Below are positions 1 to 6,434 of a DNA stretch of 15,410 nt, piece after piece. The notes under the pieces were generated by a model. That model ran no database searches, had not been told where the DNA came from, and worked only from the letters and a program-made list of their open reading frames with translations. Origin of the DNA: Lachnospiraceae bacterium (GTDB lineage Bacteria > Bacillota_A > Clostridia > Lachnospirales > Lachnospiraceae); contig JAFZKM010000182.1 in assembly GCA_017553665.1 (NCBI GenBank), positions 1-15,410 of the forward strand, given 5' to 3'. The position numbers and the translations under genes were made by a program. Each line of letters begins with the position of its first letter. The stretch's first letter is position 1.

Positions 1-1094
1 CCGAGGAGCCTACAGCAACACCCACTGAGGAGCCTACAGCAACACCTACTGAGGAACCCACAGTAACACCTACTGAGGCACCTACAGCAACTCCTACCGA
101 GGAGCCCACGGCAACCCCTACTGAGGAGCCCACGGCAACACCCACCGAGGAGCTTACAGCAACACCTACCGAGGCACCTACAGCAACTCCTACCGAGGAG
201 CCTACGGCAACACCTACCGAGGAGCCCACGGCAACACCTACCGAGGAGCCCACGGCAACACCCACTCAGGCACCTACAGTAACACCTGCACCCACCGAGG
301 CACCTACTGCAACGCCCGCGCCTACAGCAGCTCCTGCTCCTTCGCAGGGAAGCGGCAGCGGATCATACACTCCCAACCCCGGTCCTGCGGTGATCAATCC
401 GAATCCGGCACCCGCTCCTTCGTCGGATCCCGTGCCTGCATCGGATCCCGCACCCACAGCGGCACCTGCGGATGAGAAGGAAAGCGATGAGACAGTAGAT
501 GTTGAGCAGACCAAGACACCCGAGGGCGCTCCCGCTGAGACGGTTGACGTTGAGAAGACAGAAACACCCGAAGGTACTCCTGCTGAAGAGAAGACCGAAG
601 CTCCCAAGGTTATCAAGACCGAGAAGCTGACCGAGATCGAAGGCGGCAAGAGCATTGAGTCCGCTACGGTTAAGTGCCTGAGCGACGAGACCGCTGTGAT
701 CAAGAAGATCGAGGCTTCGGGCAAGAAGCTCGTTATCCCTGACACGATCACGGTAGACGGCACAGAATACGCAGTAACGACCATCGCGAAGGGCGCATTC
801 AAGGGCGAGAGCGAAGTAACCCAGATCACGATCGGCGAGAATGTTACCGCTGTTAAAGCCGGCGCGTTCAAGGGAATCACAAAGCTTAAGAAGGTTACGG
901 TTGAATCCTACGAAGAAGGCATGTTCGCGAAGAAGGCCTTCAGCGGCGTGGATACCAAGAACTGCAAGCTCTATATCGAAGTACCTTCAGATATGAGCAA
1001 GAAAGAGAGAAAGGCTGTCTTAAAGCAGGCAAAGGCTGAGCTGAAAGCAGCGAAGTTCGCGGGAACCGTGAAAATTGTCCGTGTGGAGAAATAA
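1..1094 (+). CDS. Cell-surface protein, Thr/Pro/Glu repeat stalk plus BspA-like leucine-rich repeats (5' end missing)
   Basis: Only the C-terminal 363 codons lie in the window; the reading frame is open from base 3 and ends at TAA 1092-1094. Visible residues 1-96 are twelve copies of an 8-residue unit (consensus EEPTATPT), followed by a Pro/Ala/Ser-rich linker. Next comes a 16-residue unit (ETVDVE...TPEG.PA) present twice. From about residue 245 the protein has a globular end with the BspA-type (LRR_5) pattern: IPDTI, then [11 protein letters not shown] and VTAVKAGAF spaced as in these repeats. A Lys-rich tail closes it. Such proteins are usually secreted, with the repeat stalk spanning the wall and the repeats facing outward; no signal peptide or anchor can be checked because the N-terminus is absent, and no LPXTG motif is seen at the C-terminus. 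A GTG at 390 is internal to the open frame and is not taken as the start. Binding partner unknown. Confidence 0.85.
   Translation, partial: EEPTATPTEEPTATPTEEPTVTPTEAPTATPTEEPTATPTEEPTATPTEELTATPTEAPTATPTEEPTATPTEEPTATPTEEPTATPTQAPTVTPAPTEAPTATPAPTAAPAPSQGSGSGSYTPNPGPAVINPNPAPAPSSDPVPASDPAPTAAPADEKESDETVDVEQTKTPEGAPAETVDVEKTETPEGTPAEEKTEAPKVIKTEKLTEIEGGKSIESATVKCLSDETAVIKKIEASGKKLVIPDTITVDGTEYAVTTIAKGAFKGESEVTQITIGENVTAVKAGAFKGITKLKKVTVESYEEGMFAKKAFSGVDTKNCKLYIEVPSDMSKKERKAVLKQAKAELKAAKFAGTVKIVRVEK
3..290 (+). repeat. 24-bp in-frame tandem repeat, about 12 copies
   Basis: Twelve consecutive 24-base units encode EEPTATPT and variants ([32 protein letters not shown]). Units at 75-98 and 171-194 are identical in DNA, and the order of variants around them (EA, EE, EE) recurs, which suggests duplication of a 96-bp block on top of the basic repeat. 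The array continues past the left edge of the window. Such arrays change length by slippage or recombination. Confidence 0.9.
489..584 (+). repeat. 48-bp in-frame tandem duplication (2 copies)
   Basis: Copies at 489-536 and 537-584 encode two versions of a 16-residue unit starting ETVDVE and ending in TPEG then A or T then PA. Differences are mostly synonymous or conservative, so the duplication is not brand new. It lies between the repeat stalk and the leucine-rich-repeat end. Confidence 0.8.
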
Positions 1095-1134
1095 TACGGG
1101 ACAGAACCCGAAAACAGCATAATAAGTAAAAGAA

Positions 1135-1180
1135 GGCCCCCGGCCGTCAGACATGATCTGATGACCGGAGGCCGTTTTTA
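1135..1180. terminator. Bidirectional Rho-independent terminator
   Basis: A GC-rich hairpin with arms of about 16 bases (1135-1150 and 1157-1172) separates the convergent surface-protein and SRAP genes. Two positions that are C/A mismatches on the plus-strand RNA become G/U pairs on the minus-strand RNA. A T tract (GTTTTTATT) follows on the plus strand, and the A-rich flank at 1124-1134 gives a T-rich tract (TTCTTTTACTT) for minus-strand transcripts. It can therefore end transcription from both sides. Confidence 0.8.
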
Positions 1181-1186
1181 TTGATC

Positions 1187-1816
1187 TTAACTGCCGGAGG
1201 CTTTTGTAAGCTCCATATCCGTAAGAGCGTAGGGCAGCAGTGTTTCGGGCGCGATATCGGGACGGATCCATTCGTCGATCCTGTCCCCGGGAAGTATCAG
1301 CGGCATGCGGTCATGAATGCGCGCGACAGCATCGCCGGGCTCGCGTGTGATCACCGCGAATACGGGAAGATCGCGCTCAAAGGTGTACAGTCCGCAAAGC
1401 CAGGTATTCTCGCTGCCGGCGGGACGGATCCTGAATTTGTCGCCGGTTTTTGTCTTGCCATCGCCCGTGGGTATATGCTCCCATTCGAAATACCATGAGG
1501 CAGGGACAATGCAGCGTCTGCGCTGCCAGGCCTCGCGGAACATCGGCTTTGTCACGGCCGTTTCGACTCTCGCGTTTACCACGGCATTCTTGCTGTTCGG
1601 CAGCGAAAAGCCCCATTTCATCGGAAATGCGGAACGGTCACCGCTTCTGTTCGAAGCGATGACCGGGACAATGTCTGTAGGGCGCACTTCTCCCTCAGTA
1701 ATGACGGGGCGGCCCAGTTCTTTTTCAAACTTCTCACGCAGGGACGAAGCGAGCGTTTTCTGAAGGATCGCCTCGAGGGCGGGATCCTTGCTGCCTATAT
1801 AATATCTGTAGCACAT
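1187..1816 (-). CDS. yedK: SRAP-domain abasic-site DNA-protein crosslink protein (YedK/HMCES family)
   Basis: The 209-residue product has the full SRAP signature. The family forms a stable thiazolidine crosslink between the Cys2 amino group and thiol and an abasic site in single-stranded DNA, shielding it from cleavage during replication. Cys2 must follow the initiator Met, so the start is the ATG at 1816-1814 (MCYRYY); an in-frame start upstream would bury the cysteine. Visible motifs are NARVET at 81-86 (Asn81, Arg83, Glu86), RCIVPASWYFEW ending at 112 (Glu111), and RIHDRMPLILP at 167-176 (His168). All match the known active-site positions of YedK/HMCES. The start lies one base after the stop of the c-di-GMP gene, with only a weak AAGAAA purine stretch, so translation is probably coupled to that gene. 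It ends at the bidirectional terminator. Confidence 0.93.
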   Translation of the reverse strand: MCYRYYIGSKDPALEAILQKTLASSLREKFEKELGRPVITEGEVRPTDIVPVIASNRSGDRSAFPMKWGFSLPNSKNAVVNARVETAVTKPMFREAWQRRRCIVPASWYFEWEHIPTGDGKTKTGDKFRIRPAGSENTWLCGLYTFERDLPVFAVITREPGDAVARIHDRMPLILPGDRIDEWIRPDIAPETLLPYALTDMELTKASGS

Positions 1817-1817
1817 A

Positions 1818-3515
1818 TTATTTCTTGGGTTTGTGTACGATCGTGCCGTTCTTTGCCTTTTCAAGGAGTTCATCCATCGGAAGGGGTCTGGAATAATAGT
1901 AACCCTGGAAACTGTTGACTCCGTAGCTGCGGATGATGTTCCTCATGCCATAGGTCTCGATGCCTTCCACGCATACGCCGGCGCCGAATGTGCGCGCCAG
2001 ATCCGTGAAGCCGTTCAGCAGGCGTCTTTCCCGCTCATCATCTTCAATGTTCTGGACAAAGCTCCTGTCGATCTTGATCGTGTCAAAAGGAAGATTTTTG
2101 ATAAGTCCGACCGATGAATAACCGGTGCCGAAATCATCCAGCGCGATGTGCACGCCGCCTGCACGGAGGGAAACGATGACGTTCCTTAAAAGGTCCAGGT
2201 CGAGGAGGCGGCAGCGCTCCGTGATCTCCAGGCAGAGCTGCTTGGGAGGGAAGCCGGTCCTGATGATTATGTCACGGACCGTATTCGCGAAATCGGACTT
2301 TTCCAGCTGGGCATATGAAAGGTTGATGTTCATCATCAGTTTGGGCTCGTATGCCATGAGCTTTCGCGCGTCCTGCATGGCCGTCTCAAGGATCCACTCG
2401 CCCAACGCGGGGAAAAGAGGATCTTTCTCGAGGAAGGGAATGAACATATCCGGAGGTACATTGCCGTATTCGTCATCCTTCCAGCGGAGCAGGGCCTCGA
2501 CGCCGATCAGTCTCTCGGTTCCCGCGTCCACCACGGGCTGGTAAACAAGATAGAAGCCGTGGTAGTCCTTCGCGATCGACTCGCGGATCGCGTGCAGCTT
2601 CGCGAGCCTCTTTTTATTGGCCTCGGTCAGCTCGCTGCGGAAAGTGACGAGATCGCCGTGTTTATTGATCTTGGACTCCTCATACGCGAAGTTCAGGCAG
2701 GAATAAACGGTCTGATAATCAACATTAAAATCATTCAGTGAGAGCATGCCCGCGTTCAGCTCAACGATGATATCAAAACCGTCGACCTTAACGCCCTTAC
2801 GGAAATACGCGCGTACATCCTCATAGGAATCCTGAAGTTCACGCTCACTCTGTATCGTCGAAATGATGGCAAAACGCGAACCGTCCAGACGGTATGTGCC
2901 GCCGCGGTTCGTAACATTCTCCATGAGATAGCGTCCGAATGCCTGAAGGATCTTGTTGCCGACCTGATAGCCGTATACTTCGTTGATCTCGGCGAGTTTG
3001 CTGACTCCCGCAAGACCTATACGGATGGGAGTCTTATTGCGTATATGGCGCTGAAGATCGTCAAAGAAACCGTACTGGCTGCGCAGACCGGTAAGCGGAT
3101 CGATATGGCTGCGCTGGCTGTGATTGCGGATCGCTCCGCCGAAATATGTGGGATTGCCTGAAAAATCCGGAAGTACCAGACCGCGGCATGTGCAGATATC
3201 ATATTCTCCGTTGGGACGCTTCGCGCGATACAGCATATCGTGGTCCACCTGATTCCCGGAAAAAATGCCTTCGAGTCCCCTGTGGTACGCGGCCCTGTCA
3301 TCGGGATGGACATATTCCTCCCAGATCAGTCCGGCGTCATACATATATTCAGACGGAAGATTGAAAGCGTCAACCAGTTCCTTCGACCACCGCGAATAGT
3401 CATATCTCATATCGCAGAGAAAAACATAAGTATCCTCCGCTACTACGGAAAGCGCCTCAAACAGCGCGTCAAGCTGCTGTTTTGCTTCTTCCGTGATCTT
3501 CTTTTTACCGGGCAT
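1818..3515 (-). CDS. PAS-GGDEF-EAL protein, predicted cyclic-di-GMP phosphodiesterase
   Basis: 565 residues, with no signal peptide or membrane segment seen, so probably cytosolic. Residues about 28-135 resemble a PAS fold (VHPDDRAAYHRG; YRAKRPNGEYD). Residues about 136-292 form a GGDEF domain that begins HIDPLTGLRSQYGF, but the signature at 211-215 reads DGSRF instead of GGDEF, so cyclase activity is unlikely. Residues about 320-555 form an EAL domain with the catalytic set intact: EAL 340-342, Asn in NINLS 396-400, LEITER (Glu430), DDFGTGYSS (Asp460, Asp461), KIDRSF (Lys481), VEGIET (Glu517) and QGYY (Gln538). This predicts hydrolysis of c-di-GMP to pGpG, with PAS and the degenerate GGDEF as sensory modules. 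The ATG at 3515 is chosen because GGAGG lies 8 bases upstream; an open frame continues to 3665 but would have to start upstream of the promoter. Confidence 0.92.
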   Translation of the reverse strand: MPGKKKITEEAKQQLDALFEALSVVAEDTYVFLCDMRYDYSRWSKELVDAFNLPSEYMYDAGLIWEEYVHPDDRAAYHRGLEGIFSGNQVDHDMLYRAKRPNGEYDICTCRGLVLPDFSGNPTYFGGAIRNHSQRSHIDPLTGLRSQYGFFDDLQRHIRNKTPIRIGLAGVSKLAEINEVYGYQVGNKILQAFGRYLMENVTNRGGTYRLDGSRFAIISTIQSERELQDSYEDVRAYFRKGVKVDGFDIIVELNAGMLSLNDFNVDYQTVYSCLNFAYEESKINKHGDLVTFRSELTEANKKRLAKLHAIRESIAKDYHGFYLVYQPVVDAGTERLIGVEALLRWKDDEYGNVPPDMFIPFLEKDPLFPALGEWILETAMQDARKLMAYEPKLMMNINLSYAQLEKSDFANTVRDIIIRTGFPPKQLCLEITERCRLLDLDLLRNVIVSLRAGGVHIALDDFGTGYSSVGLIKNLPFDTIKIDRSFVQNIEDDERERRLLNGFTDLARTFGAGVCVEGIETYGMRNIIRSYGVNSFQGYYYSRPLPMDELLEKAKNGTIVHKPKK

Positions 3516-3523
3516 GCGGCATT

Positions 3524-3530
3524 CCTCCTT
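3524..3530 (-). promoter_or_regulatory. Shine-Dalgarno site of the PAS-GGDEF-EAL gene
   Basis: On the minus strand AAGGAGG lies 8 bases before the ATG at 3515. It fixes that start over an in-frame ATG further upstream at 3665. Confidence 0.8.
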
Positions 3531-3567
3531 TGCATATGATCGATCCGTGATCCTACCCTGTAAACCC

Positions 3568-3598
3568 ATTATAACAGAAAATGGGCAAAGCATATCAA
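3568..3598 (-). promoter_or_regulatory. Predicted sigma-A promoter for the c-di-GMP/SRAP unit
   Basis: The minus strand has a perfect -10 TATAAT (3573-3568) and a -35-like TTGATA (3598-3593) separated by 19 bases, longer than the ideal 17. Transcription would start about 45 bases before the ATG at 3515. The -35 abuts a 13-bp tandem repeat that may hold an operator. Confidence 0.5.
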
Positions 3599-3623
3599 TA
3601 TATTTATCGGATATATTTATCGG
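3598..3623. repeat. Perfect 13-bp tandem repeat in the divergent control region
   Basis: Two identical, directly adjacent copies of ATATATTTATCGG occupy 3598-3610 and 3611-3623. They lie between the divergent c-di-GMP gene and the 67-residue gene, touching the -35 of the former and about 27 bases upstream of the -35 of the latter. Position and spacing fit a regulator binding direct repeats, but no binding protein is known here. Confidence 0.75.
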
Positions 3624-3649
3624 GAATATCAGTCTGAAACTTAAGGGTC

Positions 3650-3678
3650 TTGCATTAAATATCACAGAGTGTTATCAT
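3650..3678 (+). promoter_or_regulatory. Possible promoter for the 67-residue gene
   Basis: TTGCAT (3650-3655), a 17-base spacer and TATCAT (3673-3678, 5 of 6 matches to TATAAT). The -35 is weak (3 of 6). It would give a leader of roughly 70 bases before the ATG at 3758. Confidence 0.35.
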
Positions 3679-3757
3679 CTTACCTAAGGTTTGAGAAGGT
3701 ATTCTTTTGTTCTGAGGTGATCAGGGGTTAAAAAGGACAAAAGGAGAGTAGTGTTTT

Positions 3758-3961
3758 ATGAAGATCAAGTGGACAAACAGATTCAGCGGCGAGCAGGGAT
3801 ATGTCAGAGAGATCAAGCCCGACCATTTCGTCAACACCTATGACAAAGCGGAAAGCGAGAACTTCAAGAGCAGGCGTGACGCGGAGAAAGCTGTCGCGCA
3901 GCTTTGCGGATGCGGCGAAGGCGTGAACAACGAGTTTGAGATCGTGACAAACAAAGACTGA
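3758..3961 (+). CDS. Small hypothetical protein, 67 residues
   Basis: Not recognised. The product is soluble and charged, with no signal peptide or membrane helix. It starts MKIKWTNRFSGEQGYV, has a Lys/Glu/Arg-rich centre (FKSRRDAEKAVAQL, probably a helix), one pair of cysteines close together (LCGCGEG), and ends NEFEIVTNKD. The pattern of short strands followed by a helix suggests a small alpha/beta fold, but this is inference. AAGGAGAG lies about 11 bases before the ATG, a slightly long spacing. The gene stands alone: its possible promoter is in the divergent region, and a strong terminator follows 13 bases after the stop. Reasons to call it real are the ribosome binding site, the terminator, and codon use similar to the flanking core genes. 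Confidence 0.75.
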   Translation: MKIKWTNRFSGEQGYVREIKPDHFVNTYDKAESENFKSRRDAEKAVAQLCGCGEGVNNEFEIVTNKD

Positions 3962-3974
3962 ATAGTGCTGTAAC

Positions 3975-4024
3975 GCACCCTATGATACCTCAGGCGGTAT
4001 CGTAGGGTGCATTTCTTCTTTCTT
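3975..4024 (+). terminator. Strong Rho-independent terminator of the 67-residue gene
   Basis: A 15-bp stem (3975-3989 with 3996-4010; one G/U pair, no mismatches) closes a 6-base loop (TCAGGC) and is followed by the T-rich tract ATTTCTTCTTTCTT. Confidence 0.92.
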
Positions 4025-4063
4025 GCGTTAGCAAAGGTCCTTGTCAGGCCAGAGTCTGCGTGT

Positions 4064-4101
4064 TTGTTCCACAGGAATCATATGAGGAATTTATGGAACA
4101 A
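4064..4101. repeat. Interrupted inverted repeat upstream of the ATPase gene
   Basis: Arms TTGTTCCACA (4064-4073) and TATGGAACAA (4092-4101) are complementary at 9 of 10 positions and flank an 18-base spacer that contains the self-complementary CATATG. The layout suits an operator for a dimeric regulator. Only weak promoter matches lie beside it (TTTATG at 4090 with TTATAC at 4112, spacing 16). The rest of 4025-4123 holds nothing recognisable. Confidence 0.5.
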
Positions 4102-4123
4102 GCATTCTAATTTATACCAGAAG

Positions 4124-4176
4124 CATAACCCCTCATAACCCCTTGACTGAAAAACGTCAAGGGGTTATACTTTTTT
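4124..4176 (+). terminator. Terminator-like hairpin (possible attenuator) with a tandem 10-bp repeat, just before the ATPase gene
   Basis: CATAACCCCT occurs twice in tandem (4124-4133, 4134-4143). From 4135 a perfect 13-bp stem (4135-4147 with 4156-4168) closes an 8-base loop and is followed by ACTTTTTTC, so it has the form of a plus-strand intrinsic terminator. It ends only 4-5 bases before the ribosome binding site at 4181, leaving no room for a promoter in between. The preceding gene already has its own terminator. The extra copy at 4124-4133 can also pair with the 3' arm, giving two alternative structures. Attenuation or control of ribosome access is an inference. Confidence 0.7.
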
Positions 4177-4180
4177 CAGC

Positions 4181-4186
4181 AGGAGG
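4181..4186 (+). promoter_or_regulatory. Shine-Dalgarno site deciding the ATPase start
   Basis: A perfect AGGAGG with a 7-base spacer before the ATG at 4194. An in-frame start at 4143 lies inside the hairpin stem and has no such site, so it is rejected. Confidence 0.85.
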
Positions 4187-4193
4187 TACTGGT

Positions 4194-5987
4194 ATGAAGA
4201 GTGAAAACCAAACCGACAGGATCAATGAACTTGAAAAAGAGATCGCTTTGCTTCCGGCAGGCTATATCTCTAAGAAAAACATAAACGGCAGCATCAAAAA
4301 GTATTACCAGTGGACAGAAAACGGAAAGAAGAAGAGTAAGTATGTTGACGATGAGACTGCTGCAGGTATGGAGACTGGAATAGTAAAACGCAGACAGTTA
4401 CAGGAGGAATTGAGAGAACTGAAGAAAGCGCTTCCGGTTGCAGTAAAGAAAAAAACTCCCGAAGAGCACTTATTTAAGACTCATGTCCTTTTCGGAAAAA
4501 CTCTAGAAATGTTTGCGGAGCAGGCAATAGAATTCAAGCGCAGGGCTTGCTTTAGCCGGATGGAAGAATACCTTAAAAGGGATTATACCGGAAAGGTTTT
4601 TATTTTGTATGGACTTCGCAGGACCGGTAAAACCACTCTCATAAAGCAGGCGATATTGTCGCTGACAGAGAAAGAATTCACGAAAGCAGCGTTTATCCAA
4701 GTGCAGCAGGGAGATACTCTTGGGGCGGTAAATAATGACTTGAAAAAGCTGTTGGGAAGCGGATACAAATACGTGTTTATTGATGAAGTAACCTTTGCCG
4801 AGGACTTCATAGAAGGCGCGGCATTGCTTTCGGATATTTATGCTGCTTCGGGGATGAAGGTGATCCTTTCGGGCACGGATTCTCTTGGGTTTATTTTTTC
4901 CGAGAGCGAGGAGCTGTACGACCGCTGCATCATGCTCCATACTACGTTTATTCCGTACCGCGAGTTTGAACATGTTCTTGGACTTAAGGGAATAGATGAG
5001 TATATCCAGTACGGTGGTACCATGAGTCTTGGCGGAGAACATTACAATGAAGCCGTAACCTTTAAGACAAAAGCCAGCGCGGATGAGTATATTGACAGCG
5101 CCATTGCGAGAAATATCCAACACTCACTGCGTTTTTATCAGGATGGCGGGCATTTCAGGCATCTCGCTGAATTATACGATAAGAACGAGCTTACAAGTGC
5201 TATCAACCGCGTGGTTGAAGATATTAATCACAGATTTACCTTAGAAGTGCTTACCGGGGATTTTATTTCTCATGACCTTGGCATATCGAAGCGGAACTTA
5301 AGAAAAGATAGGACCCATCCCACGGATATCCTTGATCGGATCGACACGGTTTCTTTTACGGAAGGGTTGAAAAAGGCCTTGGAAATCCTGAACAAAGATG
5401 AGCAGAGTGTTCTGATCACAGACACACATCGTGTCGAGATTAAAGAATACCTGGATCTGCTTGATCTGACGGTTGATATACCGACGGAGTATATTCCGGT
5501 GAGAAATGAGAAATCATTCAGAACAGCAATAGCCCAGCCGGGCATGCGCTATGCCCAGGCCGACGCATTGATCCGCCAGCTGCTTTTGGATAAAGAGTTC
5601 CAGAACATTTCCAGAGTAGACAGGAACGCTATTACCGAACGTATTTTGGATGAGATCAGGGGACGCATGATGGAAGATATAATCCTCCTTGAGACGATGA
5701 TGGCGAACCCGAAAAAAGAGGTGTTCAGACTGCAGTTCGCTGTCGGGGAATTCGATATGGTGATCGCTGACCCTGAAAACGCGACATGTGAGATATATGA
5801 GATCAAACACAGCGCAGAGGCAGTTCCCGAGCAGTATAAGAACCTGGCGGACAGTGATAAGTGTGAAAAGACAGAGTTCAGATATGGCACGATTACCCGA
5901 AAGGCCGTAATCTACCGCGGCAAAGACCGAAAAGACGGGGATATGGAATACCTGAATGTTGAAAACTATCTGAAAGGGCTTGGTTGA
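4194..5987 (+). CDS. AAA_14-like ATPase with C-terminal PD-(D/E)xK-like (DUF4143-type) domain and an N-terminal extension
   Basis: 597 residues against roughly 400 for ordinary members. Residues 1-80 are an extra charged region: a short beta-type stretch with a YYQW...GKKKSKYVDDE pattern, then a probable coiled coil (RRQLQEELRELKKAL). Residues about 115-270 are a P-loop ATPase: Walker A GLRRTGKT at 140-147, Walker B VFIDE at 194-198, a sensor-like VILSGTDS at 223-230, then IPYREFEHVL and EYIQYGGTM, as in the AAA_14 family. Near the end, Glu494 (RMMEDII), Asp521 (GEFDMVIA) and Glu536-x-Lys538 (YEIKH) match the order of a PD-(D/E)xK nuclease core. The family is widespread in gut bacteria and archaea and its function is unsettled; roles in DNA processing or mobile-element biology are speculation. 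Bases 4621-4680 have 27 G/C of 60, against 39 of 60 at 6721-6780 in the antiporter, so transfer is plausible. It stands alone. Confidence 0.82.
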   Translation: MKSENQTDRINELEKEIALLPAGYISKKNINGSIKKYYQWTENGKKKSKYVDDETAAGMETGIVKRRQLQEELRELKKALPVAVKKKTPEEHLFKTHVLFGKTLEMFAEQAIEFKRRACFSRMEEYLKRDYTGKVFILYGLRRTGKTTLIKQAILSLTEKEFTKAAFIQVQQGDTLGAVNNDLKKLLGSGYKYVFIDEVTFAEDFIEGAALLSDIYAASGMKVILSGTDSLGFIFSESEELYDRCIMLHTTFIPYREFEHVLGLKGIDEYIQYGGTMSLGGEHYNEAVTFKTKASADEYIDSAIARNIQHSLRFYQDGGHFRHLAELYDKNELTSAINRVVEDINHRFTLEVLTGDFISHDLGISKRNLRKDRTHPTDILDRIDTVSFTEGLKKALEILNKDEQSVLITDTHRVEIKEYLDLLDLTVDIPTEYIPVRNEKSFRTAIAQPGMRYAQADALIRQLLLDKEFQNISRVDRNAITERILDEIRGRMMEDIILLETMMANPKKEVFRLQFAVGEFDMVIADPENATCEIYEIKHSAEAVPEQYKNLADSDKCEKTEFRYGTITRKAVIYRGKDRKDGDMEYLNVENYLKGLG

Positions 5988-6019
5988 TCGGAAACGGAAA
6001 CATTTCCCTGTTTTTTCCC

Positions 6020-6048
6020 TTGAATATAATTATAATAAGATATATAAT
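6020..6048 (+). promoter_or_regulatory. Sigma-A promoter of the PII-like/antiporter operon
   Basis: TTGAAT (6020-6025), a 17-base AT-rich spacer, and a perfect TATAAT (6043-6048). Transcription should start near 6055, leaving a leader of about 23 bases with AAGGAGG at 6063-6069. This is the best promoter match in the window. Confidence 0.8.
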
Positions 6049-6077
6049 CACTCGCAGTTTATAAGGAGGCCCGATAT

Positions 6078-6419
6078 ATGCAGTTACTTACCTTAATATT
6101 GAAAAATGATACAAAGCTCGACGAGATCCTGAAGAATCTCGCGAATGAGGGCGTGCGCGGCGGAACGATCCTTGAGGGACGCGGAATGGGAGAGCAGCTC
6201 GCTAACATGGAAGATATCCCGATGTTCGGTATGCTGCGCCATCTGCTGAAAGACGAGGAGACGCCCAACTGTAAGGTTGTGCTGTTCGTGCTTAAGGACG
6301 AGCAGATCGTTCATGCGCGTACCACGATAAAGAAACTGATCAACCTGAAGGAACCCAATTCCGGCATCATGTTTGAGATACCTATAACTTACGTATCGGG
6401 TCTCAGCGAAGCAGACTAA
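6078..6419 (+). CDS. PII-like (GlnB superfamily) signalling protein
   Basis: 113 residues, the usual PII length. Ferredoxin-like pattern: MQLLTLILKN as strand 1, helix DTKLDEILKNLANEGV, then GGTILEGRGMG, which parallels the strand 2 / T-loop entry of PII proteins. A long variable loop runs at about 40-62, followed by KVVLFVLKDEQ, a helix (ARTTIKKLINL), and a C-terminal NSGIMFEIPITYVSGL like the B-loop and last strand of PII. The T-loop has no Tyr51-type uridylylation site, and the usual basic residue of the B-loop (GDGK) is absent, so ligand binding probably differs from GlnB/GlnK. It starts at ATG 6078, 8 bases after AAGGAGG. The antiporter gene follows within 16 bases, and PII-like proteins commonly gate the transporter encoded beside them. 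The ligand is unknown. Confidence 0.75.
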   Translation: MQLLTLILKNDTKLDEILKNLANEGVRGGTILEGRGMGEQLANMEDIPMFGMLRHLLKDEETPNCKVVLFVLKDEQIVHARTTIKKLINLKEPNSGIMFEIPITYVSGLSEAD

Positions 6420-6434
6420 AAGAGGTGTATGGAA

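Noticed and set aside
3..290. CRISPR array or non-coding minisatellite
   Set aside because: Units are contiguous with no spacers, 24 bases long and in frame with a protein that continues into leucine-rich repeats.
266..880. Minus-strand open frame of 204 codons rich in Val, Ser and Gly
   Set aside because: It is the mirror of the plus-strand Thr/Pro/Glu repeat and has no ribosome binding site or recognisable domain.
4124..4193. Type III toxin-antitoxin layout (RNA repeats, terminator, toxin gene)
   Set aside because: Only two 10-bp repeats are present and the downstream protein is a large ATPase, not a small ToxN-like nuclease.
4143..4193. Earlier start for the ATPase gene
   Set aside because: It lies in the hairpin stem, has no ribosome binding site, and the ATG at 4194 has a perfect one.
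5988..6020. Terminator after the ATPase gene
   Set aside because: There is a T run and short GGAA/TTCC complementarity, but no stem long enough to support a call.
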